Assembly (NCBI GenBank): GCA_035344155.1
Contig: DAORAL010000005.1
Coordinates: forward strand, 104,236-168,235
Source: UBA1845 sp002338715
GTDB lineage: Bacteria; Planctomycetota; Phycisphaerae; UBA1845
Reading direction: 5' to 3'
DNA: 64,000 nt
The notes below the pieces were generated by a model. It was not told where the DNA came from. It was given only the letters and a program-made list of their open reading frames with translations, and did not search any database. The position numbers and the translations under genes are program-made. Below are positions 17,156 to 24,799 of this stretch, piece after piece; within the stretch, counting starts at the first letter, position 1; every line of letters starts with the position of its first letter.

Positions 17156-19198
17156 TTATGCCGGTGCCGGTTGTCCGATCGTGATCGTGTCGGCGTGCGC
17201 ATGATCATGATGCGGGTGAGCATCGCCAATATCGGGGGATTCACCCTCGAAATAGGCATGCTCATCGCTGCGATCTTCACCGAAGCGGACGAGTCGGGCG
17301 CTGTTGAAAATCACAAACGCGGTCGCCACGGTGTGAAGCATGGCGGCCATGATCGGTTGCAACTGACCCCAGATCGCCATCGTCTGCGTCACAACAATAA
17401 ACGCCACGCCGAAAATCAAATTCTGCCAGATAACCTTGGTGGTGGCCCTGGAAAGTCTCACGAGGAAGGGCAGACGCGAAAGGTCGCTGTTGAGCAGGGC
17501 AACCGATGCCGAGTTGATCGCCACATCGCTACCCGCCGCTCCCATCGCCACGCCCATATCGCCAGCCGCCAGCGCCGGTGCGTCGTTGACGCCGTCACCC
17601 ACAACCATGACGCGGTGACCGCGCTTCTTCAAATCGTCCACCAACGTTAGCTTCTCTTCGGGCAGAACTTCGGCTTGAACCTCAGTACAGCCCATCTCAG
17701 CCGCCACTCTTCGGGCCACCGACCACTTGTCACCGGTGACCATCGAAAGGTGCTTGACGCCCAGGGAACGCAGTTCGTCGATCGCCTCACGGGCGTCGCC
17801 ACGGGTCTTGTCTTCCATGCCGATCCAGCCCAGCGGCTGATTGCCACGGGTGACGTAAAGCACGCTGACACCTTCAGGTTCGGCATACTGCTTGTCGTCC
17901 AAAGCCGACATGTCGATTCCCATCGACTCCAGCCAGGAGCGACGACCGACTTTGACGTCTGCCCCGCCGAGGGTCGCATTGACGCCCAGTCCCATGGCTT
18001 CTTTAAATCCGTCGGCTTGTGTCAGTTCGATGTTGGCATCGCGTGCGATGTTGACGACGGCGCGGGCGGCGGGGTGCTTGCTGAACTGCTCAACCGAAGC
18101 CGCAGCGTGAAGCATCTCGGCCCCATCGACGCCCTTGATCGGTCGAAGTTGCGTGACGGACAGCTCGCCCGTGGTCAGCGTACCGGTCTTGTCGAAGACG
18201 ACGGCGGTCAGGTTGCGGGCGAATTCCAACTGAATGACGTTCTTGATGAGAATGCCCAGCCGCGACGCACAACTGAGGGCTGCGACCATCGCGGTGGGGG
18301 TGGCGAGCACCAACGCACACGGGCACGCGACGATCAACATCGTGATCGCCTTTTCCATGGCGACGACTTTGTCTTCGGTGAAGTACCAGACGATGCCCGC
18401 AAGCATGACGATGGTCGGCGTGTACCAACCGGCATAGCGGTCGATCAGTCGCATCAGCGGGATGCGGGTGCGTTCGGCTTCGAGGATCAAATGGCGAACG
18501 CGACCGAGGGTGGTGTCTTCACCGGCTTTGGTGACGCGGATGTCGATCGCACCGGTCAGGTTGCTGGTTCCGCCGAACACTTCGTCGCCGACGTTCTTGT
18601 CGGCAGGCAGCGATTCACCGGTGATGTTGGCTTGGTTGATGGACGATTCGCCGCGGATGATTTCGCCGTCTGCGGGGATGTTGTCACCGGGACGGACGCG
18701 GATGATCATGCCCGCGCGGAGTTTCTTGGATTCGACTTCGATCTCGGTTCCGTCGGCGTTAACCACGTGGGCTTTCGCCGGCGTCAGGCGGAGCAGGCTT
18801 TCGATGGATGCCCGGGCACCGAGGGCGGTTCGCGTCTCGATCAGGTTGGAGATAATCATAAAGAAGGCGATGACGCCGGCTTCCTGATACTCGCCGAGGG
18901 CGATCGCCGCCGCGATGGCCAGCGCGACCAACTCGTCCATGTGCATTTCGCCCTTGGCGAGATGGGTGACAGCGTGCCAAATCAACGGCATGCTCAACAG
19001 GCACGCGCCCAAGAGAGCCAACACATCGACATGGGGGTTGACCAGTTGTCCGTAAGCGTCGCGGATGCGGGAGTCGAAGAAATACTCCGCAACGAATGAC
19101 GCGATGATGAGCATGCCGCCCATCATGGTCGCGTAGAAAAGGGCGTCGCCCCGCTTGGTTTCCTGCTCAACCGAACTCTTGATGTCAAAATGGGCCAT
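17156..19198 (-). CDS. heavy-metal P1B-type ATPase
   Basis: All P-type motifs are present: TGES (193-196), CPC in a membrane helix (292-294), phosphorylated Asp 336 in DKTGTLTTG, GDGVNDAPAL, and about eight membrane segments. There is no N-terminal heavy-metal (GMTCxxC) domain. The C-terminus is His-rich (HPHHDHAHAD), probably binding metal. The last membrane region (AAMLHTVATAFVIFNSARLV) is closer to the Zn/Cd-type HEGS...NALRL pattern than to the Cu-type M..SS pattern, so Zn, Cd or Co export is the best guess. The 680-residue length is normal for a form without metal-binding domain. AAGGAG lies about 12 bases before the ATG. No metal regulator is adjacent. Confidence 0.9.
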   Translation of the reverse strand: MAHFDIKSSVEQETKRGDALFYATMMGGMLIIASFVAEYFFDSRIRDAYGQLVNPHVDVLALLGACLLSMPLIWHAVTHLAKGEMHMDELVALAIAAAIALGEYQEAGVIAFFMIISNLIETRTALGARASIESLLRLTPAKAHVVNADGTEIEVESKKLRAGMIIRVRPGDNIPADGEIIRGESSINQANITGESLPADKNVGDEVFGGTSNLTGAIDIRVTKAGEDTTLGRVRHLILEAERTRIPLMRLIDRYAGWYTPTIVMLAGIVWYFTEDKVVAMEKAITMLIVACPCALVLATPTAMVAALSCASRLGILIKNVIQLEFARNLTAVVFDKTGTLTTGELSVTQLRPIKGVDGAEMLHAAASVEQFSKHPAARAVVNIARDANIELTQADGFKEAMGLGVNATLGGADVKVGRRSWLESMGIDMSALDDKQYAEPEGVSVLYVTRGNQPLGWIGMEDKTRGDAREAIDELRSLGVKHLSMVTGDKWSVARRVAAEMGCTEVQAEVLPEEKLTLVDDLKKRGHRVMVVGDGVNDAPALAAGDMGVAMGAAGSDVAINSASVALLNSDLSRLPFLVRLSRATTKVIWQNLIFGVAFIVVTQTMAIWGQLQPIMAAMLHTVATAFVIFNSARLVRFGEDRSDEHAYFEGESPDIGDAHPHHDHAHADTITIGQPAPA

Positions 19199-19742
19199 CG
19201 GTGATTCAAACTCCTTGGCGTTGCCCGAATTATCGTAAGGACACGTTTATCGTCAGACAGCCGAAAGACTGCCTTAAATATCATACCTGCAAGGATTTAG
19301 TCAGCAACCCGGGGAGGATGGCGCGACCCCCGATTCTACGTCACACGCCCGCCAGCGGTTCGCAGGTCTCGAAATCCGGCTGATGCTGGCTTGGAACCGG
19401 CAGATCGGGGCCTTGTCGGGGCAGTTTGAGATTCGGTGGCAGGTCAGTCGATTCCCGCTCAAGACCGGCTGTGGGTTTGAATTCTGCCGGGTCAGCCGAC
19501 ATTCCAATTCCATACAGATTGCCATGCGATTCGACAATTCTTGGCGCAAATACAGATCGACTGACAAAACCTGGCATCTTGTCGAAGCGCGTCCACAAAC
19601 CGCCACAGGAATCAACTGTGATGACGCTGATACGGGGGCCCATCGTCCGAAAGATGTGTTATGATGGGGATGGTAAATGGACCGGTGTCAATTCAATGCG
19701 TCGAGACTCGACGATTTTCACCTGATTGCTGAAGGAACAACC
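19199..19742. other. intergenic region between divergent genes
   Basis: It lies between the metal ATPase (minus) and the exported TPR protein (plus) and should hold both promoters. Several overlapping open frames on both strands have no ribosome binding site and no recognisable product. No repeats or clear promoter boxes were identified. Confidence 0.4.
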
Positions 19743-22040
19743 ATGATGAAAAAACGACTGTCTGGATTATCCGCTACACTTTTTGGTTGCATGATGTGCG
19801 CGAGCTTTGTTCTGCCCGCACAAGTGTCGGCGGCTGAATTCTCTCTGGTTCGAGCCGTCCCCGACGACGTGTTCCTCGTCATCGCCAACACGCACAATCC
19901 CGAGCACGAATTCCTCGACGAGTATTGGGGCGAGGTTAAAGATGCATTCATGGCCACCGGTGTCTGCGATGACGCGATGGCGATGCTCGGTACGCTGATT
20001 GACAAGGATCAGATGGAAAACGTGAATCGCCTTAAAGACAAGGCTCAGAAGCTGATCGACGGCGTCAACTGGGACGACCTCGGCAGCCGTGACTTCGTCT
20101 TCGCCGAGCGATTCGCCAGCCCGGACATCAGGGGATCCAATATCAACATGGGCCCGCCCGACATGGTCTTCATGTTCCGTGGTGGAGAAGCCGCCGACCA
20201 GAACTATGCAGGTCTTGTCGCGATCCTCAATGGCATGGTGGAAGAGATTAACACCGCAACCAAATCCGACCATCTGCAGATTGAGCAGTCGGAATACAAG
20301 GGCGCGAAGATCGCCGGCTGCAACTTCACCCGGACCGTGCATGGCGCGCCCCCGCTGACGCTGGCAATCACGCAGCACGACGACGTGATTATCATCTCGC
20401 TTAACGAAGATTTGCGCAATCAATCGATCGCGCTTCTTGCCGGCGATAAGTCAATCAATTGCATCGCCGACAACGCCCGTTTCAAAGCCGGGTTCTCCGA
20501 GTTGCCCGCAGCCGAGGACGAACTCGTCTTCTTCGACATGCAGGCCATGCTGAAACCGATTCAAAGGACCATCGACTTTGTGGCCAACCAGGGCGGTTCC
20601 AACCGGGCTAACGATCACATCATCAATTCCGTGCGTACTGGCGAGGCCTACCAGGTTTGCCAGAAGGCGTGGGAAGCTTACGAGCAGAAGGACTACAAGA
20701 AGGGTTTGGAACTGGCACAGCAGGCCAAAACGATGTCGCCGGAAGACTCACGCGTCCTTTACGCCGTCGCGTGCTTTGAGGCGCTCAATGGCAACAAGGA
20801 TGCCGCGATCGATTCGCTCGACTCGGCGGTGAAGGGTGGGTTTTATGCGCCGCACCATATGGCCTCCGATCCGGACCTCGACAGCCTGCGGGACATGGCG
20901 AAGTTCCAGGAAATCGTCGGACATGCGACGATGAAAGCGACGGAACTGACTAAAGAAGCGTCAGACATTGACGAAGCAGGAACGATCCGGCTCGTGAACC
21001 GATTGATGAATTTGCCCGGTATGATCGACTATATCGCCACGACCATTCACACCGAAGGCCATTCAGTGCATAGCGATTCGCGCCTGGCGCTGGTTGAAAA
21101 CGCCAAGGACATGCCATTCTATCCGGTCTTTGGTGGAGAGATTTCCAAGACCAGCAAAGCCGACTTCGACAAATACCTTCCGCAAGAAACGGTTTCGTAC
21201 GAAGTTACCAGCGCCATCGATCTGAACGCGTTCTACAAATTCGTTGAGGACTCGTTCAAAACTTACGGCGAACAAGGTGAGATGGCATGGGGCAAATGGG
21301 AAGGTTTCCAGGAGTCGGTTTCATTTAACTTCAAGAAGGAAGTCCTGAGCTGGTTTGAAGGGGGATCGGCCAACGTCATGTTTGAAGACGGCGGCTGGGT
21401 TTCGGTGATGAGCGTCAAAGACGCCGACCTTGCGCAGAAGCAGGTCAGCCGCTTCGTCGAATTCATGTCAACGCAGATGGGCGAGATGGCTCAGCAAAAC
21501 CCAATGATGGGGATGCTCGCGATGCGCCGCGTACCCGTTGAACACGATGAACTCAAGGGCTTTGAGACACTGTACATGGCGATGCAACCGATGCCGATGG
21601 CGGTGTGGGGCGTGGCCGACGGCAAGCTGGTCGCCGGTTCGTCGATCGACGCCATCGCCATGTGTCTTGATACGGCCAAGGGCAAGCACCCGGGTATCGA
21701 CAAGAACGAGCGCGTCATGGCCGAAGCGTTGATTCCCGAGAAAGACTTCTTCTCGGCGACGTTGAAGGATCAGCGAAACATGGGCAAGGAACTGCAGGCC
21801 ATGATCGGTATGGCATCGTTCGTCAGCGGTATGATGCCGATGGTGATTCCCGATCCCGAACCGCGCGCAATCATTGGCAAGATCGCCGGTATGATCGCGA
21901 AGCTGTCGCCAGTGGCGGGCAAGATCGATTTCTTCAAGTCGACCTCAACCTGCACCACGTTTGACGGCCAAAACTTCTGGACGAAGCAGGTCACGCACTA
22001 CGTCAGTCCCGAAGAGCGCAAGATGGCCAGCACGAACTAG
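19743..22040 (+). CDS. exported protein with a TPR-like segment
   Basis: The 765-residue protein starts with a signal peptide ending near QVSAA (residue 31). Residues about 335-400 contain two helical hairpins like tetratricopeptide repeats (AWEAYEQKDYKKGLELAQQAKTM... RVLYAVACFEALNGNKDAAI). The rest alternates beta and helical parts, with a long Met/Pro-rich stretch near 590-650 (QMGEMAQQNPMMGMLAMRR). It resembles planctomycete periplasmic proteins of unknown function built around a DUF3352-like fold; this is a weak resemblance. The start was chosen for GAAGGA 7 bases upstream; the frame is also open to 19677 without such a site. It is followed by a strong terminator. Confidence 0.75.
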   Translation: MMKKRLSGLSATLFGCMMCASFVLPAQVSAAEFSLVRAVPDDVFLVIANTHNPEHEFLDEYWGEVKDAFMATGVCDDAMAMLGTLIDKDQMENVNRLKDKAQKLIDGVNWDDLGSRDFVFAERFASPDIRGSNINMGPPDMVFMFRGGEAADQNYAGLVAILNGMVEEINTATKSDHLQIEQSEYKGAKIAGCNFTRTVHGAPPLTLAITQHDDVIIISLNEDLRNQSIALLAGDKSINCIADNARFKAGFSELPAAEDELVFFDMQAMLKPIQRTIDFVANQGGSNRANDHIINSVRTGEAYQVCQKAWEAYEQKDYKKGLELAQQAKTMSPEDSRVLYAVACFEALNGNKDAAIDSLDSAVKGGFYAPHHMASDPDLDSLRDMAKFQEIVGHATMKATELTKEASDIDEAGTIRLVNRLMNLPGMIDYIATTIHTEGHSVHSDSRLALVENAKDMPFYPVFGGEISKTSKADFDKYLPQETVSYEVTSAIDLNAFYKFVEDSFKTYGEQGEMAWGKWEGFQESVSFNFKKEVLSWFEGGSANVMFEDGGWVSVMSVKDADLAQKQVSRFVEFMSTQMGEMAQQNPMMGMLAMRRVPVEHDELKGFETLYMAMQPMPMAVWGVADGKLVAGSSIDAIAMCLDTAKGKHPGIDKNERVMAEALIPEKDFFSATLKDQRNMGKELQAMIGMASFVSGMMPMVIPDPEPRAIIGKIAGMIAKLSPVAGKIDFFKSTSTCTTFDGQNFWTKQVTHYVSPEERKMASTN

Positions 22041-22087
22041 AGTCGGAACATCAAGTTAGAGTTGGAACATCAAGCAATCAGGAAACC

Positions 22088-22127
22088 AAAGGCCCGGCTG
22101 ATGAGCGATCATTGGCCGGGCCTTTCT
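22088..22127 (+). terminator. rho-independent terminator after the TPR protein gene
   Basis: GGCCCGGC (22091-22098) pairs with GCCGGGCC (22115-22122), the stem extended by flanking AAA/TTT, around a 16-base loop and followed by TTTCTATTTG. It lies about 50 bases after the stop. Confidence 0.85.
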
Positions 22128-22591
22128 ATTTGTCTTTGATCGACGCCGTTGCAGCCGTACACCATCGCGACGCATCCGATCGAGCCAATTGAATCAAGGG
22201 GGGCTGAAACCGCTTCCGGTGATTCATCGGTCGGGAATTGGCTGTTCACCGCGTGAACCCGAGGGGGCCAGGCCCCGAATCCGATCCTCCAAACCTCGGC
22301 AGGGCACGTCATGTATCGACGCCAACGGCGTTTTCAGGGGCATGAGGTGGGTTAATTGACGCACTTGCTTGGAGGACGACGAAGCGAGGAACTCTTTTCG
22401 TAAGTGATGGACTCGGCTTGCTCCGTGAAGTAGAATTACAGAGGTTCTGTACGATCTATTGACCTGATCACGTCTTCAGATATGGGACGCGTTGCAGCCA
22501 TACCGGAAAGCGTCGCTCCAGATGCACTTGAACCTGATGCACCTGAATTGAGCGAGGGGACCCGCAGTCGCGGGCACGTTGCAAATCCAGA

Positions 22592-22647
22592 CTTGTGCAA
22601 CAAAAGCCAGGCTTGTGCAACAAAAGCCAGGCCTGTGCAACAAAAGG
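22592..22647 (+). repeat. three 20-bp direct repeats just before the regulator gene
   Basis: The unit CTTGTGCAACAAAAGCCAGG occurs at 22592-22611 and 22612-22631 with no mismatch, and again at 22632-22647 with one change, cut short as it runs into the AAGGGAG ribosome binding site. All three have TGTGCAACAAAAG. The tandem, phased array directly before an XRE-type regulator is what an operator array for autoregulation would look like; this is inference. Confidence 0.7.
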
Positions 22648-22657
22648 GAGAAACACC

Positions 22658-23263
22658 ATGGCCGTCAGACAGCATATCAAAGTCCTTGTGGTAGACGACG
22701 AACCTTCGATCGCCGAATCGGTGGGTGTGATGCTCAACGATGCCGGGTACCGCGCCCTCGTGCACAACAATCCGGTCGATGCGGTGCGGACGGCTGAGCG
22801 TGAGGCGATTCAGATTGCGGTGCTCGACTTGCGCATGCCGGAGATGAGTGGTGTTGATCTCGTCGATCAGTTGATGAACATCGACCAACGCATCTGCTGC
22901 ATCATGATGACGGCATTTCCCGATCTGGAGTCGGCCCGCGAAACGATGCGCCGCGGTTCGTGCGACTACATCGCCAAACCGTTCAAGAAAGAAGAATTGC
23001 TCGCGTCGGTGGAGCGTGCGTGTCAGCGCCTCGGCTTGATTTATCGTTCGGAGAGCGATCTCAACAGCCTCATCGGCCAACGCATCCGCGCCGAACGCCT
23101 TCGCCAGAACCTGACCCTTCGGCAGGTGTCGCAGCGCTCCGACCTGACCACGTCGCAGCTATCGCAGGTCGAACTAGGCAAGAACGCCGCATCACTCTGG
23201 GCGCTCGCAAGAATCAGCAATTCGCTGGGCATGCAGTTGTCGCTGCTGCTGCATGGGCTGTAG
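22658..23263 (+). CDS. response regulator with an XRE-type DNA-binding output domain
   Basis: Residues 7-120 are a receiver domain: acidic DDE (13-15), phospho-acceptor Asp in VLDLRMPE (about 55), switch Thr in MMTAFPD and Lys in AKPF. Residues 138-195 are a lambda-repressor-like HTH (LIGQRIRAERLRQNLTLRQVSQRSDLTTSQLSQVELGKNAAS). Receiver plus XRE is an uncommon pairing; most response regulators use winged-helix, LuxR or Fis-type outputs. No histidine kinase is adjacent, so it is an orphan regulator. The ATG at 22658 has AAGGGAG upstream; the frame extends to 22595 but that part is the repeat array. Three direct repeats in front of the gene suggest it binds its own promoter. Confidence 0.9.
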   Translation: MAVRQHIKVLVVDDEPSIAESVGVMLNDAGYRALVHNNPVDAVRTAEREAIQIAVLDLRMPEMSGVDLVDQLMNIDQRICCIMMTAFPDLESARETMRRGSCDYIAKPFKKEELLASVERACQRLGLIYRSESDLNSLIGQRIRAERLRQNLTLRQVSQRSDLTTSQLSQVELGKNAASLWALARISNSLGMQLSLLLHGL

Positions 23264-23390
23264 GCCCTACGTATTCCGCAATTGAAATCCATACACACCA
23301 GCAGTTGCCCTGCGCTTAGACAAATCCGCCCGATCGTGATTGAATGTTGCTTCGCACGGTGTGGGTTGCGTTGCGCTTGGAGATAGGTCG

Positions 23391-23810
23391 ATGAAATCAT
23401 TTCGCAAAGAGCTTTGGTTTGAGGTTCCTTCGCGGCGGGGGTTTGTGAACATTACCCGCGATGTGCAGGATGCGATTGACGAGAGCGGGGTTCGTGAAGG
23501 GCTTTGTTTGGTCAACGCGATGCACATTACTGCCAGCGTGTTTATCAACGACGACGAAAGCGGGTTGCATCACGATTATGACAAATGGCTTGAGCGGTTG
23601 GCGCCGCACGAACCGATCGATCAATACCGCCACAACGACACGGGCGAAGACAATGCGGATGCCCATCTCAAACGGCAGATCATGGGTCGGGAAGTCACCG
23701 TTGCGATCACCAAGGGAAAGCTGGACTTTGGGCCTTGGGAGGCGATTTTCTACGGCGAATTCGATGGCCGGCGACGCAAGCGGGCGCTCATTAAAATCAT
23801 TGGTGAATAG
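23391..23810 (+). CDS. YjbQ-family protein (UPF0047)
   Basis: The 139-residue protein shows the family core: GFVNITRDVQDAIDESGVREGLCLVNAMHITASVFINDDE, then HNDTGEDNADAHLKRQIMGREVTVAITKGKLDFGPWEAIFYGEFDG with the conserved His and Asp. The E. coli member has weak thiamine-phosphate synthase activity, but the physiological role of the family is unclear. The start at 23391 has GGAGATAGG upstream. The next gene, for endonuclease IV, starts 11 bases after the stop, so the two are almost certainly one operon; no functional link is obvious. Confidence 0.9.
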   Translation: MKSFRKELWFEVPSRRGFVNITRDVQDAIDESGVREGLCLVNAMHITASVFINDDESGLHHDYDKWLERLAPHEPIDQYRHNDTGEDNADAHLKRQIMGREVTVAITKGKLDFGPWEAIFYGEFDGRRRKRALIKIIGE

Positions 23811-23821
23811 GCAGGAAGGCA

Positions 23822-24721
23822 ATGATGGCAAAGCGCAAGTCTGCGTCCAGGGAGTCGACGACGAAGCAACGGTTCGGTTCGCACATGTCGGTGGCGGGCG
23901 GGTTGGAGAATGCGTTCGATGATGCGGTGCGCGTTGGTTGCGACTGCCTTCAAATCTTCGTCAAGAACCAGAAGCAGTGGACGGCCAAGCCGTTGACCGA
24001 CGAGGCGATCGACAAATACAAAGCGGCGGAAGCACAAACCGGCATCGGTCCGGTGGTTGCGCACTCCAGTTACCTCATCAATCTCGGTTCCCCAAAAGCC
24101 GAGCAATTCCAAAAGAGCGTCGACGCGCTGACCGACGAACTCGAACGCTGCGAGGCGCTCGGGGTCGGTGGATTGGTTCTGCATCCCGGAGCGCACATGG
24201 GTGAAGGTGTCGATGCCGGTATCAAACGCATCGCGGATGGGATCGATCAGGCACACAAGCGCACCGCGGGTTTCAATGCGCGCATCCTGCTCGAATCGAC
24301 GGCTGGCCAGGGCACGGCGATCGGGCATGAAATCAAACAACTCGGCGCGATTCTGGAATCGATCAACGCGCCCGAACGTGTTGGCATCTGCCTCGACACG
24401 TGCCACCTGTTTGCAGCGGGTTATGATCTGCGCGACGAAGGCGAATACGACAAGATGGTCGCGGAGTTGAAGAAACACGTCGGCTTGAAACGCGTGGAAT
24501 GCATTCACACCAACGATTCGAAAGGCGAGTGCGGCAGCCATCTCGACCGGCACGAACACATCGGCAAAGGGAAGATCGGACTCGCCGGTTTTCGCAATCT
24601 GCTCAACGATAAACGCCTCGCCCACGCCATCCGCATCCTCGAAACCCCCAAGGGAGTCGACGGCCGCAACGCCGATTACGACAAGATTAACCTTGGTAAG
24701 CTCCGCCGGCTCGTTAAGTGA
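23822..24721 (+). CDS. nfo: endonuclease IV (AP endonuclease)
   Basis: The 299-residue protein has the endonuclease IV pattern: FGSHMSVAGGLENAFDDA with the first zinc-binding His, LQIFVKNQKQW, VLHPGAHMG, LLESTAGQG, CLDTCHLFAAGYDLR and HTNDSKGECGSHLDRHEHIGKG. The enzyme cuts DNA at abasic sites and removes 3' blocking groups in base-excision repair, using three zinc ions. It begins ATGATG with AGGAAGG in front; either ATG is possible. Downstream lies convergent mutS, another repair gene, separated by a family B palindrome. Confidence 0.96.
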   Translation: MMAKRKSASRESTTKQRFGSHMSVAGGLENAFDDAVRVGCDCLQIFVKNQKQWTAKPLTDEAIDKYKAAEAQTGIGPVVAHSSYLINLGSPKAEQFQKSVDALTDELERCEALGVGGLVLHPGAHMGEGVDAGIKRIADGIDQAHKRTAGFNARILLESTAGQGTAIGHEIKQLGAILESINAPERVGICLDTCHLFAAGYDLRDEGEYDKMVAELKKHVGLKRVECIHTNDSKGECGSHLDRHEHIGKGKIGLAGFRNLLNDKRLAHAIRILETPKGVDGRNADYDKINLGKLRRLVK

Positions 24722-24735
24722 AACGATCTTGATTC

Positions 24736-24799
24736 GTAGGGTGGGCCGTGCCCACCATGTCGTTGAATTCCAAACGGCGGTGGGCACGGCCCACCCTAC
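24736..24799. repeat. palindromic intergenic repeat, family B, copy 2; supplies the mutS stop
   Basis: Perfect 21-base inverted arms beginning GTAGGGTGGGC lie at 24736-24756 and 24779-24799. The minus-strand arm contributes the TAG stop codon of mutS (24798-24796). It fills the gap between convergent nfo and mutS. Confidence 0.9.

Larger units (their letters stand above)
22041..22657. other. intergenic region: terminator, then repeats before the regulator gene
   Basis: The first 90 bases hold the terminator of the upstream gene. Positions 22130-22580 show no gene on either strand that could be supported. The last 65 bases carry three direct 20-base repeats (listed separately) and the ribosome binding site of the response regulator. 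Confidence 0.5.

Noticed and set aside
19301..19643. Overlapping open frames before the TPR protein gene
   Set aside because: Both strands open at once, no ribosome binding sites and no protein-like pattern.
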